NCBI GenBank assembly: GCA_938084885.1
Contig: CALKGG010000019.1
Location: 1 to 57,862, forward strand
DNA length: 57,862 nt
From: an uncultured Acidimicrobiales bacterium
GTDB lineage: Bacteria; Actinomycetota; Acidimicrobiia; Acidimicrobiales; SHLQ01
Direction of reading: 5' to 3'
A program made the position numbers and the translations under genes. Of this stretch, positions 42,527 through 50,715 are shown piece after piece (the first letter of the stretch is position 1; each line of letters opens with the position of its first letter). A model generated the notes under the pieces. That model searched no databases. It was not told the origin of the DNA and worked only from the letters and a program-made list of their open reading frames with translations.

Positions 42527-42825
42527 CGTAACAGTTTTCACGGTTCGGGTTGATATGAAAACGTTTACAGACTCTCGGCAATACCGCCGAAAAAGGCAGT
42601 TGTAGAGATTTCGGCAGGGGGAATTTCAAATTGCGGATAAAGGGAACTACGATCATCGCTTCGACGGTGTGCCTTCGATGAATTTGGTGGCCGATGGGCG
42701 CCGATTCGTCGATTGAGAGCGCGGCATATGAGTAGGTGGGCGAACCCAACCTCTCAAACACTTACTCAGCCGTGTAAAGCCGGGTCCGATGCGAGTTCCA
42801 GCCCCCGCATCGGACCCGCACTTTT
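42527..42825 (+). ncRNA. Candidate non-coding RNA of about 300 nt
   Basis: The region from 42337 to 42831 has no convincing gene. Inside it, a promoter with 17-bp spacing is followed about 300 bp later by a strong intrinsic terminator on the same strand. A further hairpin (AGGTGGG-CGAA-CCCAACCT, near 42735-42752, with one bulged A) lies just before the terminator. I see no match to tmRNA, RNase P RNA, SRP RNA or a known riboswitch core. It could also be a long leaderless remnant or a 3' UTR. Confidence 0.35.
42782..42825 (+). terminator. Strong intrinsic terminator
   Basis: Perfect 12-bp stem GGGTCCGATGCG / CGCATCGGACCC with a 12-nt loop, followed by GCACTTTT. It can also stop dinG transcripts coming from the right. 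Confidence 0.8.
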
Positions 42826-42831
42826 CATAGC

Positions 42832-44724
42832 TTAAACGGCGTCGCGAATCGTGTTCAGGAATGCAATTGCGTCGTCGCGGCTCTTCGTCCGCCTCAACGG
42901 AGGCAACGCCTTGATGAGGTCCCAGCGGTAGCTCTTCGAGGTGGCCAACCGGCTGTCGAGAATCGCCACAACTCCGCTATCGCTCGCCGACCGAATGAGG
43001 CGGCCTGCACCTTGGGCCAACAACATCGACGCCCGTGGAAGGTCGATCTCGCGAAACGCTGCGGACCCAATGACGTCGCGTCGAGCGCTCAGCAACGGAT
43101 CGTCGGGCCGAGGGAACGGCAGGCGGTCGATAATCACACAGCTCAGCGCAGGCCCCGGAATATCGACGCCTTGCCAAAAGCTCATCGTGGCGAGCAGAAC
43201 CGAGGCCTCGTCGTCTGTAAAGTTGTCAACCAAGACCTGCTTGGGCGAGTCGCCTTGAACGAGCAGCTGATAGGGAAGGCGATCGAGCAGATATTCCTTC
43301 GCCAAATTCATTGACCGCCACGACGTAAATAGTGCAAGCGTTCTTCCGCCGGCGGCCATGATAAGCGCTTCGATCTCGTTGTGGACCGAATCTCGGTATT
43401 CCGCCGAGCGCGGATCGGGCATGTGGGCAGCGCAATAGAGCAGCCCGGCTTCCTCGAAATTGAACGGGCTACCAACGTCGATCTCTGTATGGGGAAACTC
43501 ATGCATTCCTAGCCGTGCTGGCAGATTCGCCGGGATTGTTGCACTGGTAAGAATTGCGGATCGTTTCGCAAACAAGTTTTCGGAAAGCACAGTGGAAACA
43601 TCGATCGATGCGACCTTGAGCGTCGGAAAGCGCTGACCCTCAATCCACGCCACCTGCTCAGCCCCAAGGTCGAGCGCAATATCGATATCGGTGATGAGAT
43701 GGGTCGCTGCGTTCGTGGCCCGCTCTTTGCGGCCAATCACCTCGGGCTTCGATTCCTTCGGAATCTTGCGAAGCGCCTCCAACGCCCGATCGGCGCGGTC
43801 GCGGGCTCGGTCGAGCGAACGGGAAAGGTCGGCGTCGAGCTCGGACACTCGATCACCACGGTGGGGTTCGAGGTCGAGGGCGAGCTGCTCGGCAATGTCG
43901 TGGAGGTCAGAGATGAGTTGTTCGTCGGCAATGATTGCTTGGATGGTGTTGGCCAACGTTCGCAGGCGCCCGCCAGTGAGCTCGAACCCCGCGGCTCCAG
44001 CAACGATGTCCTCGATCTGATGTGCCTCGTCGATCACCACAACATCATGTTCGCCAAGGATGGCGCCTTCGGTCACGAGGTCGAGTGCGTAGAGATAGGT
44101 GTTGACGACAACCACATCGGCAGCCATTGCCCGTTCGCGGGCGACCTCTGCAAAGCATGTCCCACCCATTGGGCACTTGGCTTGGCCCGGGCATTCGTTC
44201 GGCGCCACGCTGACCGCTGCCCACGTGCGAGCCGATGGCTCGACCAGCAGCTCTGCACGGTCTCCCGTTGGCGTGCGTTTGACCCAACGCAGAATCTCGT
44301 CGAGGTCATCGGCATCGACCGAGGTGTCATTGCCGATGTCGAGGCCGAGTTGCTCGCCCTCTTGTTCGAGCTCGTACAAGCGCTGGCGGCACACATAGTT
44401 GCTTCGGCCCTTCAAGACAGCGAACTCGAATGGCACATCGATATGTTCTTGGAGAAAGGGGAGGTCCTTGTTGGAGAGCTGATCTTGTAGTGCCTTGGTC
44501 GCTGTGGAGATGACGGTGCGCTGGCCGCTGAGCACAGCGGGGACCAGATAGGCGAGCGACTTGCCTGTTCCCGTGCCCGCAGCGGCGATGAGGTGTTTCT
44601 CATTCGTGATCGCGTCGGCGACTGCCGCGGTCATTTCGAGCTGGCCTGGGCGGTCTTCTCCGCCGCGCGGTAGCTGTTCTGCCACTGCGCTGAGCGCGGT
44701 AGTTGCTCGCTCGCTCAAGCCCAT
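42832..44724 (-). CDS. dinG: DinG/XPD-family ATP-dependent DNA helicase
   Basis: 630-residue superfamily 2 5'-3' helicase with an iron-sulfur domain. Walker A AAAGTGTGKS at 47-56, DEAH box at 232-235, four Cys at 112, 178, 184 and 190 that would bind a 4Fe-4S cluster, and motif VI QGAGRLIR near 575. The N-terminus begins MGLSERATTAL without any exonuclease domain, so it is the YoaA/DinG layout. It resolves R-loops, D-loops or forks in other bacteria. The start is 8 nt after a TAGCAT element. It diverges from uppS. Confidence 0.92.
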   Translation of the reverse strand: MGLSERATTALSAVAEQLPRGGEDRPGQLEMTAAVADAITNEKHLIAAAGTGTGKSLAYLVPAVLSGQRTVISTATKALQDQLSNKDLPFLQEHIDVPFEFAVLKGRSNYVCRQRLYELEQEGEQLGLDIGNDTSVDADDLDEILRWVKRTPTGDRAELLVEPSARTWAAVSVAPNECPGQAKCPMGGTCFAEVARERAMAADVVVVNTYLYALDLVTEGAILGEHDVVVIDEAHQIEDIVAGAAGFELTGGRLRTLANTIQAIIADEQLISDLHDIAEQLALDLEPHRGDRVSELDADLSRSLDRARDRADRALEALRKIPKESKPEVIGRKERATNAATHLITDIDIALDLGAEQVAWIEGQRFPTLKVASIDVSTVLSENLFAKRSAILTSATIPANLPARLGMHEFPHTEIDVGSPFNFEEAGLLYCAAHMPDPRSAEYRDSVHNEIEALIMAAGGRTLALFTSWRSMNLAKEYLLDRLPYQLLVQGDSPKQVLVDNFTDDEASVLLATMSFWQGVDIPGPALSCVIIDRLPFPRPDDPLLSARRDVIGSAAFREIDLPRASMLLAQGAGRLIRSASDSGVVAILDSRLATSKSYRWDLIKALPPLRRTKSRDDAIAFLNTIRDAV

Positions 44725-44732
44725 GGATCGAC

Positions 44733-44738
44733 ATGCTA
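44733..44738 (-). promoter_or_regulatory. -10-like TAGCAT, 8 nt before dinG
   Basis: Minus-strand TAnnnT hexamer 8 nt from the ATG at 44724; no Shine-Dalgarno between. Leaderless start likely. Confidence 0.45.
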
Positions 44739-44784
44739 CGGCACTGATGTGACAGTCATGCGCAACTGTCGAAGGTGAGCGCGG

Positions 44785-44790
44785 TAACTT
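44785..44790 (+). promoter_or_regulatory. -10-like TAACTT, 6 nt before uppS
   Basis: TAnnnT hexamer 6 nt upstream of the ATG at 44797 with no Shine-Dalgarno. The dinG element lies in the same 72-bp spacer on the other strand. Confidence 0.45.
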
Positions 44791-44796
44791 GCCCTA

Positions 44797-45537
44797 ATGG
44801 TTTCACTCGACCGGGGCGCAAAGAACCGTGCCTCTGCAACTCCGCCACCGCCGAAGCACATTGCCTGTGTCATGGACGGCAACGGCCGTTGGGCCGAACA
44901 GCGCGGAATGCCACGCATCGAGGGCCACAAGATGGGCGAACACTCGCTGTTCGAGGCCGTCGAAGGTGCGCTCGAACTTGGGGTCGAGTGGTTGACCGTC
45001 TACGCCTTCAGCACAGAAAATTGGAAGCGTCCGCCCGATGAGGTCAAGTTCCTCATTGGGTTCAACGACGACATCTTGTTGCGGCGCCAAGACGAACTGC
45101 ACGAGATGGGTGTACAAATCCGTTTCATTGGCCGCAACGACTGGCGAGTTCCAAAACGACTGGTCAATCGTATGGACGGTGCCCGCGAGCTGACGAAGAA
45201 CAACACCAAGCTGAAGTTCACGATTGCGTTCAACTATGGCGGTCGGGCAGAGGTCGTCGATGCGATAAAGAGCCTGATGAAGGCCGGCATCTCGGTGGAC
45301 AAGATCAACGAGAAGATGATCGCTCGCCACCTCTACGACCCGCAGATGCCCGAAGTCGACCTGATGATTCGCACGTCGGGCGAGTTTCGAACATCGAATT
45401 TCCTGCTCTGGCACCTCGCCTATTCGGAAATGTGGTTCACCGAGACGCTTTGGCCTGACTTCACCCGAGCACACATGGCTGACGCGATTGCCGACTACCA
45501 CACACGCGGCCGTCGCTACGGCGGCGTCACCACATGA
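44797..45537 (+). CDS. uppS: Isoprenyl transferase (undecaprenyl diphosphate synthase family)
   Basis: Cis-prenyltransferase that makes the long-chain lipid carrier for cell-wall precursors. 246 residues. MDGNGRWAEQRG with catalytic Asp27, then GHKMGEHSLF, FSTENWKRP near residue 70 and IRTSGEFRTSNFLLWHLAYSE near 200, all family signatures. N-terminus extends about 20 residues before the core. Overlaps recO by 4 nt (ATGA). In actinobacteria the uppS/recO pair often lies close to era, as here. Confidence 0.96.
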   Translation: MVSLDRGAKNRASATPPPPKHIACVMDGNGRWAEQRGMPRIEGHKMGEHSLFEAVEGALELGVEWLTVYAFSTENWKRPPDEVKFLIGFNDDILLRRQDELHEMGVQIRFIGRNDWRVPKRLVNRMDGARELTKNNTKLKFTIAFNYGGRAEVVDAIKSLMKAGISVDKINEKMIARHLYDPQMPEVDLMIRTSGEFRTSNFLLWHLAYSEMWFTETLWPDFTRAHMADAIADYHTRGRRYGGVTT

Positions 45538-46298
45538 GCCGTAGCAGCAGTGGTGGTGGCCGCTCGCGCAACGACACTGTTGGCCTCTACAGCGACAACG
45601 CGGTGGTGTTGCGGTCCTGGAAGCTCGGCGAGTCCGACCGCATTGTTTCAATGATGACCCAGAGCCACGGGAAGATTCGTTGTGTTGCCAAGGGTGTCCG
45701 CAAAACTCGCAGCCGATTCGGCTCGCGAGTTGAACCCACAAACCACCTTCAGGTCCAGCTCTACCGGGGCAAAGGCGAGCTCGACACGCTCACCCAAGTC
45801 GAGAGCATCGACCGCTTTCCTGTGTTACGTCAGGACCTCGAGCTCTTCGCTCGTGCATCATCGATGCTTGAAGCTGTGGAAGTGGTCTCCCAGGATCGGG
45901 AACCAAACGAGCCGCTCTACACAATGCTGGCGCGGGCGCTGCACACGGTTGCTTCATCGGAAAGCCATCTGGTGGTTGCCGGGTTCTTTCTCAAGCTGCT
46001 GGCCCAAGAGGGCTTCTCGCCGGTCGTTGATCTGTGTGTGCTCTGCGCTACCACCGCAAACCTGACCCACTTCTCCATTGTCGACGGCGGCACGACGTGT
46101 GGAACCTGCCGCAACGGCTTTCCAATCAGCGTCGATGCCGCCGCGTTGCTCCATCTCGCGTTGCGTGGCCAGATGGGCGCAGTGCTGAACCAGCCCGCAT
46201 CGCCGTCGACGCGAGAATTCGACAGTCTGTCGACACGGCTTCTCGAACATCACCTCGAACGACGACTCCGTTCGTCGACGGTGCTCGAACAGGCATAA
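45534..46298 (+). CDS. recO: DNA repair protein RecO
   Basis: RecFOR mediator that loads RecA onto single-stranded DNA. 254 residues, normal length. OB-fold start VVLRSWKLGESDRIVSMMTQSHGKIRCVAKGVRKTRSRFG, and a zinc module with CVLC near residue 168 and CGTC near 188. It is coupled to uppS and converges on the LiaF-like gene with 17 bp between the stops. Confidence 0.95.
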   Translation: MSRSSSGGGRSRNDTVGLYSDNAVVLRSWKLGESDRIVSMMTQSHGKIRCVAKGVRKTRSRFGSRVEPTNHLQVQLYRGKGELDTLTQVESIDRFPVLRQDLELFARASSMLEAVEVVSQDREPNEPLYTMLARALHTVASSESHLVVAGFFLKLLAQEGFSPVVDLCVLCATTANLTHFSIVDGGTTCGTCRNGFPISVDAAALLHLALRGQMGAVLNQPASPSTREFDSLSTRLLEHHLERRLRSSTVLEQA

Positions 46299-46315
46299 CA
46301 CCACCCCTGCGACGT

Positions 46316-46939
46316 CTATACCTGGGCCCGTAGCGCCTTCCAGAGTTTGCGGAGCTTTCCCTTTGGGATGCGCGAAAGCGAAAAGACCTTGGTGTCGCCA
46401 AAGAAGGTCGTGGCATCAATCCTGACCGTGGACGATCCGGTATAGGCCGGTCCGAGGTTGGATTTGCGGCTGCCAAAGACTGTTCGGGAGTTGATGCTGG
46501 TCCGGGCTCCATCGGGCACGATCACCGTGATGTCGCCAAACACGGTCGAGGTGGCGATCGTGACCATTTCTGGGAGTTCTGCCGACGACAGGTCGATGAC
46601 GAGGTCACCGAAAATCGTTCGGTAGTGAATATCTCCTTCGACCGCGGTCCAGCCGCCGACCTTGATGTCGCCAAAGATCGATGTATTGCTTGCCGGCACG
46701 AGATGTCCACGGAGTGCCGGTGTTGTGGACGGAGCCGGCGGTTGGGGAAGATCGGCGACCACGGCGGCAAGCTCCGATTTTGTCTCTGCTCGAAAGATCG
46801 CAGCGAATCGCTCGTCGAGCTCTTCGAATTCGATCGCGTCGGCGACCATGGCTCGCTGGACTACCTCGATGGTGAGCTGCCGCTCGTCATCGCCAATCAG
46901 TCCATCTCGATCTGGCATTGGGACTGCGCCGTTCGTCAT
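46316..46939 (-). CDS. DUF1707 plus LiaF-like cell-envelope protein
   Basis: 207-residue cytosolic-looking protein. Residues 15-65 form a DUF1707 (SHOCT-like) domain: GDDERQLTIEVVQRAM, then EFEELDERFAAIFRAETKSEL. Residues 85-190 hold a beta-helix-like LiaF C-terminal domain with FGD repeats (SIFGDIKV, TIFGDLVID, TVFGDITV, TVFGSRK, TFFGDTKV). LiaF-type domains modulate envelope-stress signalling, but no LiaRS two-component genes are near. The ATG has GGGGGAA upstream. Diverges from the LRR gene. Confidence 0.8.
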   Translation of the reverse strand: MTNGAVPMPDRDGLIGDDERQLTIEVVQRAMVADAIEFEELDERFAAIFRAETKSELAAVVADLPQPPAPSTTPALRGHLVPASNTSIFGDIKVGGWTAVEGDIHYRTIFGDLVIDLSSAELPEMVTIATSTVFGDITVIVPDGARTSINSRTVFGSRKSNLGPAYTGSSTVRIDATTFFGDTKVFSLSRIPKGKLRKLWKALRAQV

Positions 46940-47056
46940 TGTTCCCCCGCGTTGACTTATCCGTGTTCACCACAGAACCGCTCGACCATGGAAGTATTCC
47001 AAAGAACGAGCGGGCATGCCCCATAATCGGGACCCATCTCGCTCGTCGATCTTTCC

Positions 47057-47062
47057 TACACT
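47057..47062 (+). promoter_or_regulatory. -10-like TACACT before the LRR gene
   Basis: TAnnnT 3 nt before the ATG at 47066 and 9 nt before an in-frame GTG at 47072. If it is the -10, the GTG is the more likely leaderless start. Confidence 0.35.
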
Positions 47063-47065
47063 GGG

Positions 47066-48361
47066 ATGGCCGTGTCATCAATCGACCATCAGCCACTTTC
47101 AGACAAGCAGCAGACGTATGTCGATGCGATTGCGTCATTGGTCACCCAACCGGACCGTTCATCGATAACCCAAGGGGTCGAGCTCGCCGCGTCGTTAGCG
47201 GATCAGTCGGTGTTCGCCGCACTGCTGTCGGGCCTACGCGTTGGTTCGCAAACCGGATCCCGATTCCCGAATCACCGGCGGTTCCCAACACCGCAGCGGG
47301 CGGTCATCTTTGATCAACACGTCGGGCATCGGGCGTGGCTCGAACTGGCGATGCTTCATCTGCTCGCTGTGTCGGATCTGCCGCTTCGTTCGCAGCTTCA
47401 ATCGATCGCGCTCGGAACGCCGATAAAGAAGCACGCGACGCCACCGCCAACACTGTGGATCGACGGACTCCAACGTCTGACCGGGCTCACGCACCTCGAC
47501 CTCCACCTGACGACGCTCGATGACGGGATCGATCTCGGCGCACTCGTGCACTTCCCGAACTTGACCCATCTGCGAATCCGAGGGCGCGCCACGCCAGCGC
47601 CGATTGGATCCCTCGAGAAACTGCAATCGCTCGACGGGGTCAAGCTGCAACTCGAAGCCAACGGGTTCTTCCCTGCCCTCACCTCGCTGCGCGGGCGGAT
47701 TCAGCTCGACTCGCCCATCACCCCCGACCTACTGCCGAGTCTGGCGAAGTTGGAGGTGCGCGGCGGTGTTTCTCTCGTCGGCTTCGAGTCGCTCGAACGG
47801 TTGGCATGTTCGACGGGGGACGTATCGCTGCGGGGATGTCGACGTATCGATCACTTGAGCGTTGCCGTCGATACCTTTGACGCTCCCGATCTCCGTCACG
47901 TTGGGCTGTTGGACCGGGCGAGCCCAGGTGTTGATGTCTCGCAGCTCGACACCCTCGACCAGGTGCGGCTAAATCGTCGAAGCAAGTTTGTCGGCGGGAC
48001 CTTCCCCAGCGGCACGAAGCTTCTGGATCCCAAAGTCGTCCTCTGGGGGCCGGCGATTACGAGCCTTGGAAATATCGGCGATCTTGTGGGCCTCGAAGTG
48101 CTGCTGATGTCACGGGTGACGGCGCCGATGTCGCTCGAACCGTTGCGAACCGCCAACGACCTTCGGGTGCTCGACATCCGCCACTCACCTGGCATCACCG
48201 ACCTGTCACCGTTGGTGGAGCTCCCGAACCTCGAAGTGCTGGTGCTGAGCAGCACCGACGCCGTGGAGGTGCCTGTCGAGCTGCAGGGCCGCGTGCAGAA
48301 ATTTTGGCGGGAGAACGTGCCGGTTGCGCCGTCCTCGTCACGAACTACGGAGACAACCTGA
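47066..48361 (+). CDS. Irregular leucine-rich-repeat protein
   Basis: 431-residue soluble protein. A helical N-terminal part (residues 1-120) is followed by about ten degenerate leucine-rich repeats, for example LTGLTHLDLHLTTLDD, FPNLTHLRIRGR, LPSLAKLEVRGG, LRVLDIRHSPGI and LPNLEVLVLSST. Such solenoids bind proteins. The last 17 bp of the gene overlap tail-to-tail with the VWA/metallopeptidase gene, a conserved-looking arrangement suggesting linked function with the MoxR pair. No signal peptide. An in-frame GTG at 47072 may be the true start. Confidence 0.65.
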   Translation: MAVSSIDHQPLSDKQQTYVDAIASLVTQPDRSSITQGVELAASLADQSVFAALLSGLRVGSQTGSRFPNHRRFPTPQRAVIFDQHVGHRAWLELAMLHLLAVSDLPLRSQLQSIALGTPIKKHATPPPTLWIDGLQRLTGLTHLDLHLTTLDDGIDLGALVHFPNLTHLRIRGRATPAPIGSLEKLQSLDGVKLQLEANGFFPALTSLRGRIQLDSPITPDLLPSLAKLEVRGGVSLVGFESLERLACSTGDVSLRGCRRIDHLSVAVDTFDAPDLRHVGLLDRASPGVDVSQLDTLDQVRLNRRSKFVGGTFPSGTKLLDPKVVLWGPAITSLGNIGDLVGLEVLLMSRVTAPMSLEPLRTANDLRVLDIRHSPGITDLSPLVELPNLEVLVLSSTDAVEVPVELQGRVQKFWRENVPVAPSSSRTTETT

Positions 48362-49514
48362 CAACTCGTTGCCCTTTGAGCGCGTTGTCTTGGCCATCTG
48401 GGGGCAGTACCCACAGCACGTTGCACGAGGGTTTGACCGTTGGAGCGTCGGCCAATCCATCGGTGAAATACAGTGCCGCGTCGAACGGCGGATGTGCATC
48501 GACAACCCATTGCAACGCTGGGTCGAAGTGGGTGCCACCGCGTCCTTTTGTCTTTGCTGGTATGTCGCCACGGAACTCCCACGTCGTCCGGACTCGGTTG
48601 TCTGCTTCGATAACCACGACTTCAGAACCTTGTCGCCAGATTGCTCGCACCTCGGCAAAGAAGTCACCGAGCGCATCCTCTTTCACCGAGCCGCTCGTGT
48701 CGAGAATCACCGCCAAACGATGCAACCGCTTCACCTTAATACCCGGGTACGTGCCGTAGCGCTTCGATGGCCGCCGCAACGTGTTCGAAATTCGAGTGCG
48801 TCGACTCGCCGCGGTGAATAGGCGAATGACGCGGCGCCAATCGACCGATGGCTGAAGTTCGTCGATCAGTGTTTCGACGAGTTCTTGAATCTGCTCGGGA
48901 AGCATGGCGAAGTGCTCGCCCGAGCGTTCCTTCGCGTCGCCGAGTGCCCGGGCCAGTTCGAGGCGGCCCATTTCGGATTCTCGTTCGTTCGACTTGGTCC
49001 ACTCGTCGTGGTCGGAATGCTCGGGCTGGAGATCCTGCGGGACCTCGTCACGGTGTTCGAGGAGCGTCCGGTAATACCATTCGAGGGTCATATCGGGCGG
49101 AAGTGGGAAGTCGAACGATTCGAGCTCGATCGCTCCTGGAGGCAACGGCCACTGTTCGCCGATCAACTGGTTGATCACCAAATCGGCGGCGAGATCGTAG
49201 AGCTGTTGGTCCATCAGCGCTGGCTCGAATCGCGCGGCGTGATCGAGCAACAGATGGAGCACCTCATGTTTGATGACCGCAGTTCGGTGGCCATCGAGGG
49301 GGAGGCTGTTCACGAAGAAGTCCGGGTTGATTGCGAGCAGCGGACGCCCATTGCGAAAGGACACTCCAGCGCTCGGTGTTGCGTTCGTGATCTTGCGATT
49401 GATACCCGAGAGGAGGTGTCCAAAGAACGGCTCTTCGCGAATGAGCGCGATAACGGCCCGCGCAACTTCGTCATTGGCTCGAGAGCCGAGCGTGGTGTCG
49501 TCGATGTTGGTCAC
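48345..49514 (-). CDS. VWA-like protein with putative metallopeptidase domain (DUF2201 type)
   Basis: 389-residue protein of two parts. The N-terminal domain has HEVLHLLLDH (His83, Glu84, His87, with His92), a possible zinc site as in the DUF2201_N putative metallopeptidases. The C-terminal domain is VWA-like with a MIDAS DTSGS at 272-276 and GRGGTHF near 324-330. The GTG start overlaps the MoxR stop (GTGA), so the two genes are coupled. MoxR ATPases with VWA partners act as chaperones or metal-insertion machines. A longer frame to 49922 overlaps the moxR gene and is rejected. Confidence 0.85.
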   Translation of the reverse strand: MTNIDDTTLGSRANDEVARAVIALIREEPFFGHLLSGINRKITNATPSAGVSFRNGRPLLAINPDFFVNSLPLDGHRTAVIKHEVLHLLLDHAARFEPALMDQQLYDLAADLVINQLIGEQWPLPPGAIELESFDFPLPPDMTLEWYYRTLLEHRDEVPQDLQPEHSDHDEWTKSNERESEMGRLELARALGDAKERSGEHFAMLPEQIQELVETLIDELQPSVDWRRVIRLFTAASRRTRISNTLRRPSKRYGTYPGIKVKRLHRLAVILDTSGSVKEDALGDFFAEVRAIWRQGSEVVVIEADNRVRTTWEFRGDIPAKTKGRGGTHFDPALQWVVDAHPPFDAALYFTDGLADAPTVKPSCNVLWVLPPDGQDNALKGQRVVRLSP

Positions 49515-50605
49515 ATCGAGCCGAGCGTGAGCTCGGCCAGCGCCCGGTCGCGCATGACGACAACGACTTCTTCGCCGGCGTTGTTGACGAGGTCTCGATG
49601 AAGGGTCAGGCGAAGGTCGGCGGGAAGCACGGTGCTGGTCAGAAACGACACGAGGTTGGTGCCTTGGTGTGTCGTCGGGGCAAAGTCGTCCTTTGCGACG
49701 GCCAGATACAAGCGAACAGTCATGGCGTTCAGCCGGTCGAGGCGGATGCCGTTCTCGTCGTGTGCGAGCTCTCGAATTCGGTCTTCGGTGGCTGTCCACT
49801 CGCCGTCGAGAATTTGGCTTGGCGAAACCAGCTCGTTGAGGTCGTCGTTCACAAATGACATGAACGCCGTTGCTGCCTCGGGGTCGAGGGCGCTGAGCGC
49901 GAGCGCGTGCACGTGATCCCAATTGGCTCGGAGGTCATCGATCGGGCTGATTTGTTGGAAGAAGTGGGTGAGCGATCGTGGGGTCGTGCGCGAGCCGGTC
50001 ACCATCTCGGGGTAGGTGAGGACAAAGGCGATGCCCCGTTCATCGACTCCAGCTTCGACGGCCCAACGGGCCCACACCTGGTGTTCGAATTCCATGCTGA
50101 CGTGGAGCATCCTGGTCAGCATGGCGTCGTCGAGTGGCGTGACGCTGTAGTCGGCGCCTTCGGGGTTTGCGGTCACGACGATGTGCCACTGGGGCGGCAG
50201 TGACCAACTGACGAGTTCGCCACGTTGGAGTAGCTGCATAATGCCACGGAGGATGCGATCGTCGGCGCGGTTGAAGTCGTCGAGCAGGAGTATTCCTGGG
50301 CCGGGCTCGGTCGGGACCCAGTCGGGGGCGGCGAACGTGGTGGTGTTGGCTTCGACGACGGGGAGGCCATGGAGGTCTCCCATCTCTTCGAACTGGGCTG
50401 GCGCCACGTAGGCGAACTTCCAACTGTTGGCCGAGGCAATCTCTTCGACGAGTGCGGTCTTTCCGATTCCGTGCACGCCCCAAATACAGATGGGGGTTCG
50501 CTCGCCAGTGCCGTCGATGGCGTTTGCGGTGACCCGTTCAATGAAGCGCTGCACCCCATCTGCGGTCAGTTTCGCCCCGAATAGTGCTGGCCCAGAAGAA
50601 CTCAT
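49511..50605 (-). CDS. MoxR-type AAA+ ATPase
   Basis: 364-residue AAA+ protein. Walker A GVHGIGKT at 43-50, Walker B in GILLLDDFNRA near 105, a sensor-1 VVTANPEG near 145 and the DDAMLTRM arginine-finger region near 160. Typical MoxR core plus a helical C-terminal domain. The neighbouring VWA gene is its expected partner: MoxR hexamers bind VWA proteins to remodel or activate clients. TAGCGT lies 8 nt before the ATG at 50605. It diverges from glyS. Confidence 0.9.
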   Translation of the reverse strand: MSSSGPALFGAKLTADGVQRFIERVTANAIDGTGERTPICIWGVHGIGKTALVEEIASANSWKFAYVAPAQFEEMGDLHGLPVVEANTTTFAAPDWVPTEPGPGILLLDDFNRADDRILRGIMQLLQRGELVSWSLPPQWHIVVTANPEGADYSVTPLDDAMLTRMLHVSMEFEHQVWARWAVEAGVDERGIAFVLTYPEMVTGSRTTPRSLTHFFQQISPIDDLRANWDHVHALALSALDPEAATAFMSFVNDDLNELVSPSQILDGEWTATEDRIRELAHDENGIRLDRLNAMTVRLYLAVAKDDFAPTTHQGTNLVSFLTSTVLPADLRLTLHRDLVNNAGEEVVVVMRDRALAELTLGSM

Positions 50606-50613
50606 GGTGTTCC

Positions 50614-50619
50614 ACGCTA
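50614..50619 (-). promoter_or_regulatory. -10-like TAGCGT, 8 nt before the moxR-type gene
   Basis: Minus-strand TAnnnT hexamer 8 nt from the ATG at 50605. A weak GGAA is the only ribosome-site-like sequence. Confidence 0.4.
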
Positions 50620-50703
50620 GGCCAAAGGTCGGGCCGAGTTGGGTCTGGCAGCGCTGTCATGAAGATCACAGGGGGCGTGGCGAGGTCTGTGGCTGTGGAT
50701 CGC

Positions 50704-50709
50704 TAGCAT
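50704..50709 (+). promoter_or_regulatory. -10-like TAGCAT, 6 nt before glyS
   Basis: TAnnnT hexamer ending 6 nt before the ATG at 50716. No Shine-Dalgarno and no T-box leader are present, so a leaderless mRNA is expected. Confidence 0.5.
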
Positions 50710-50715
50710 TTCGGG

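Noticed and set aside
42519..42761. 80-codon minus-strand frame in the long intergenic gap
   Set aside because: No ribosome site and no domain; it overlaps the candidate RNA and ends in AT-rich promoter DNA.
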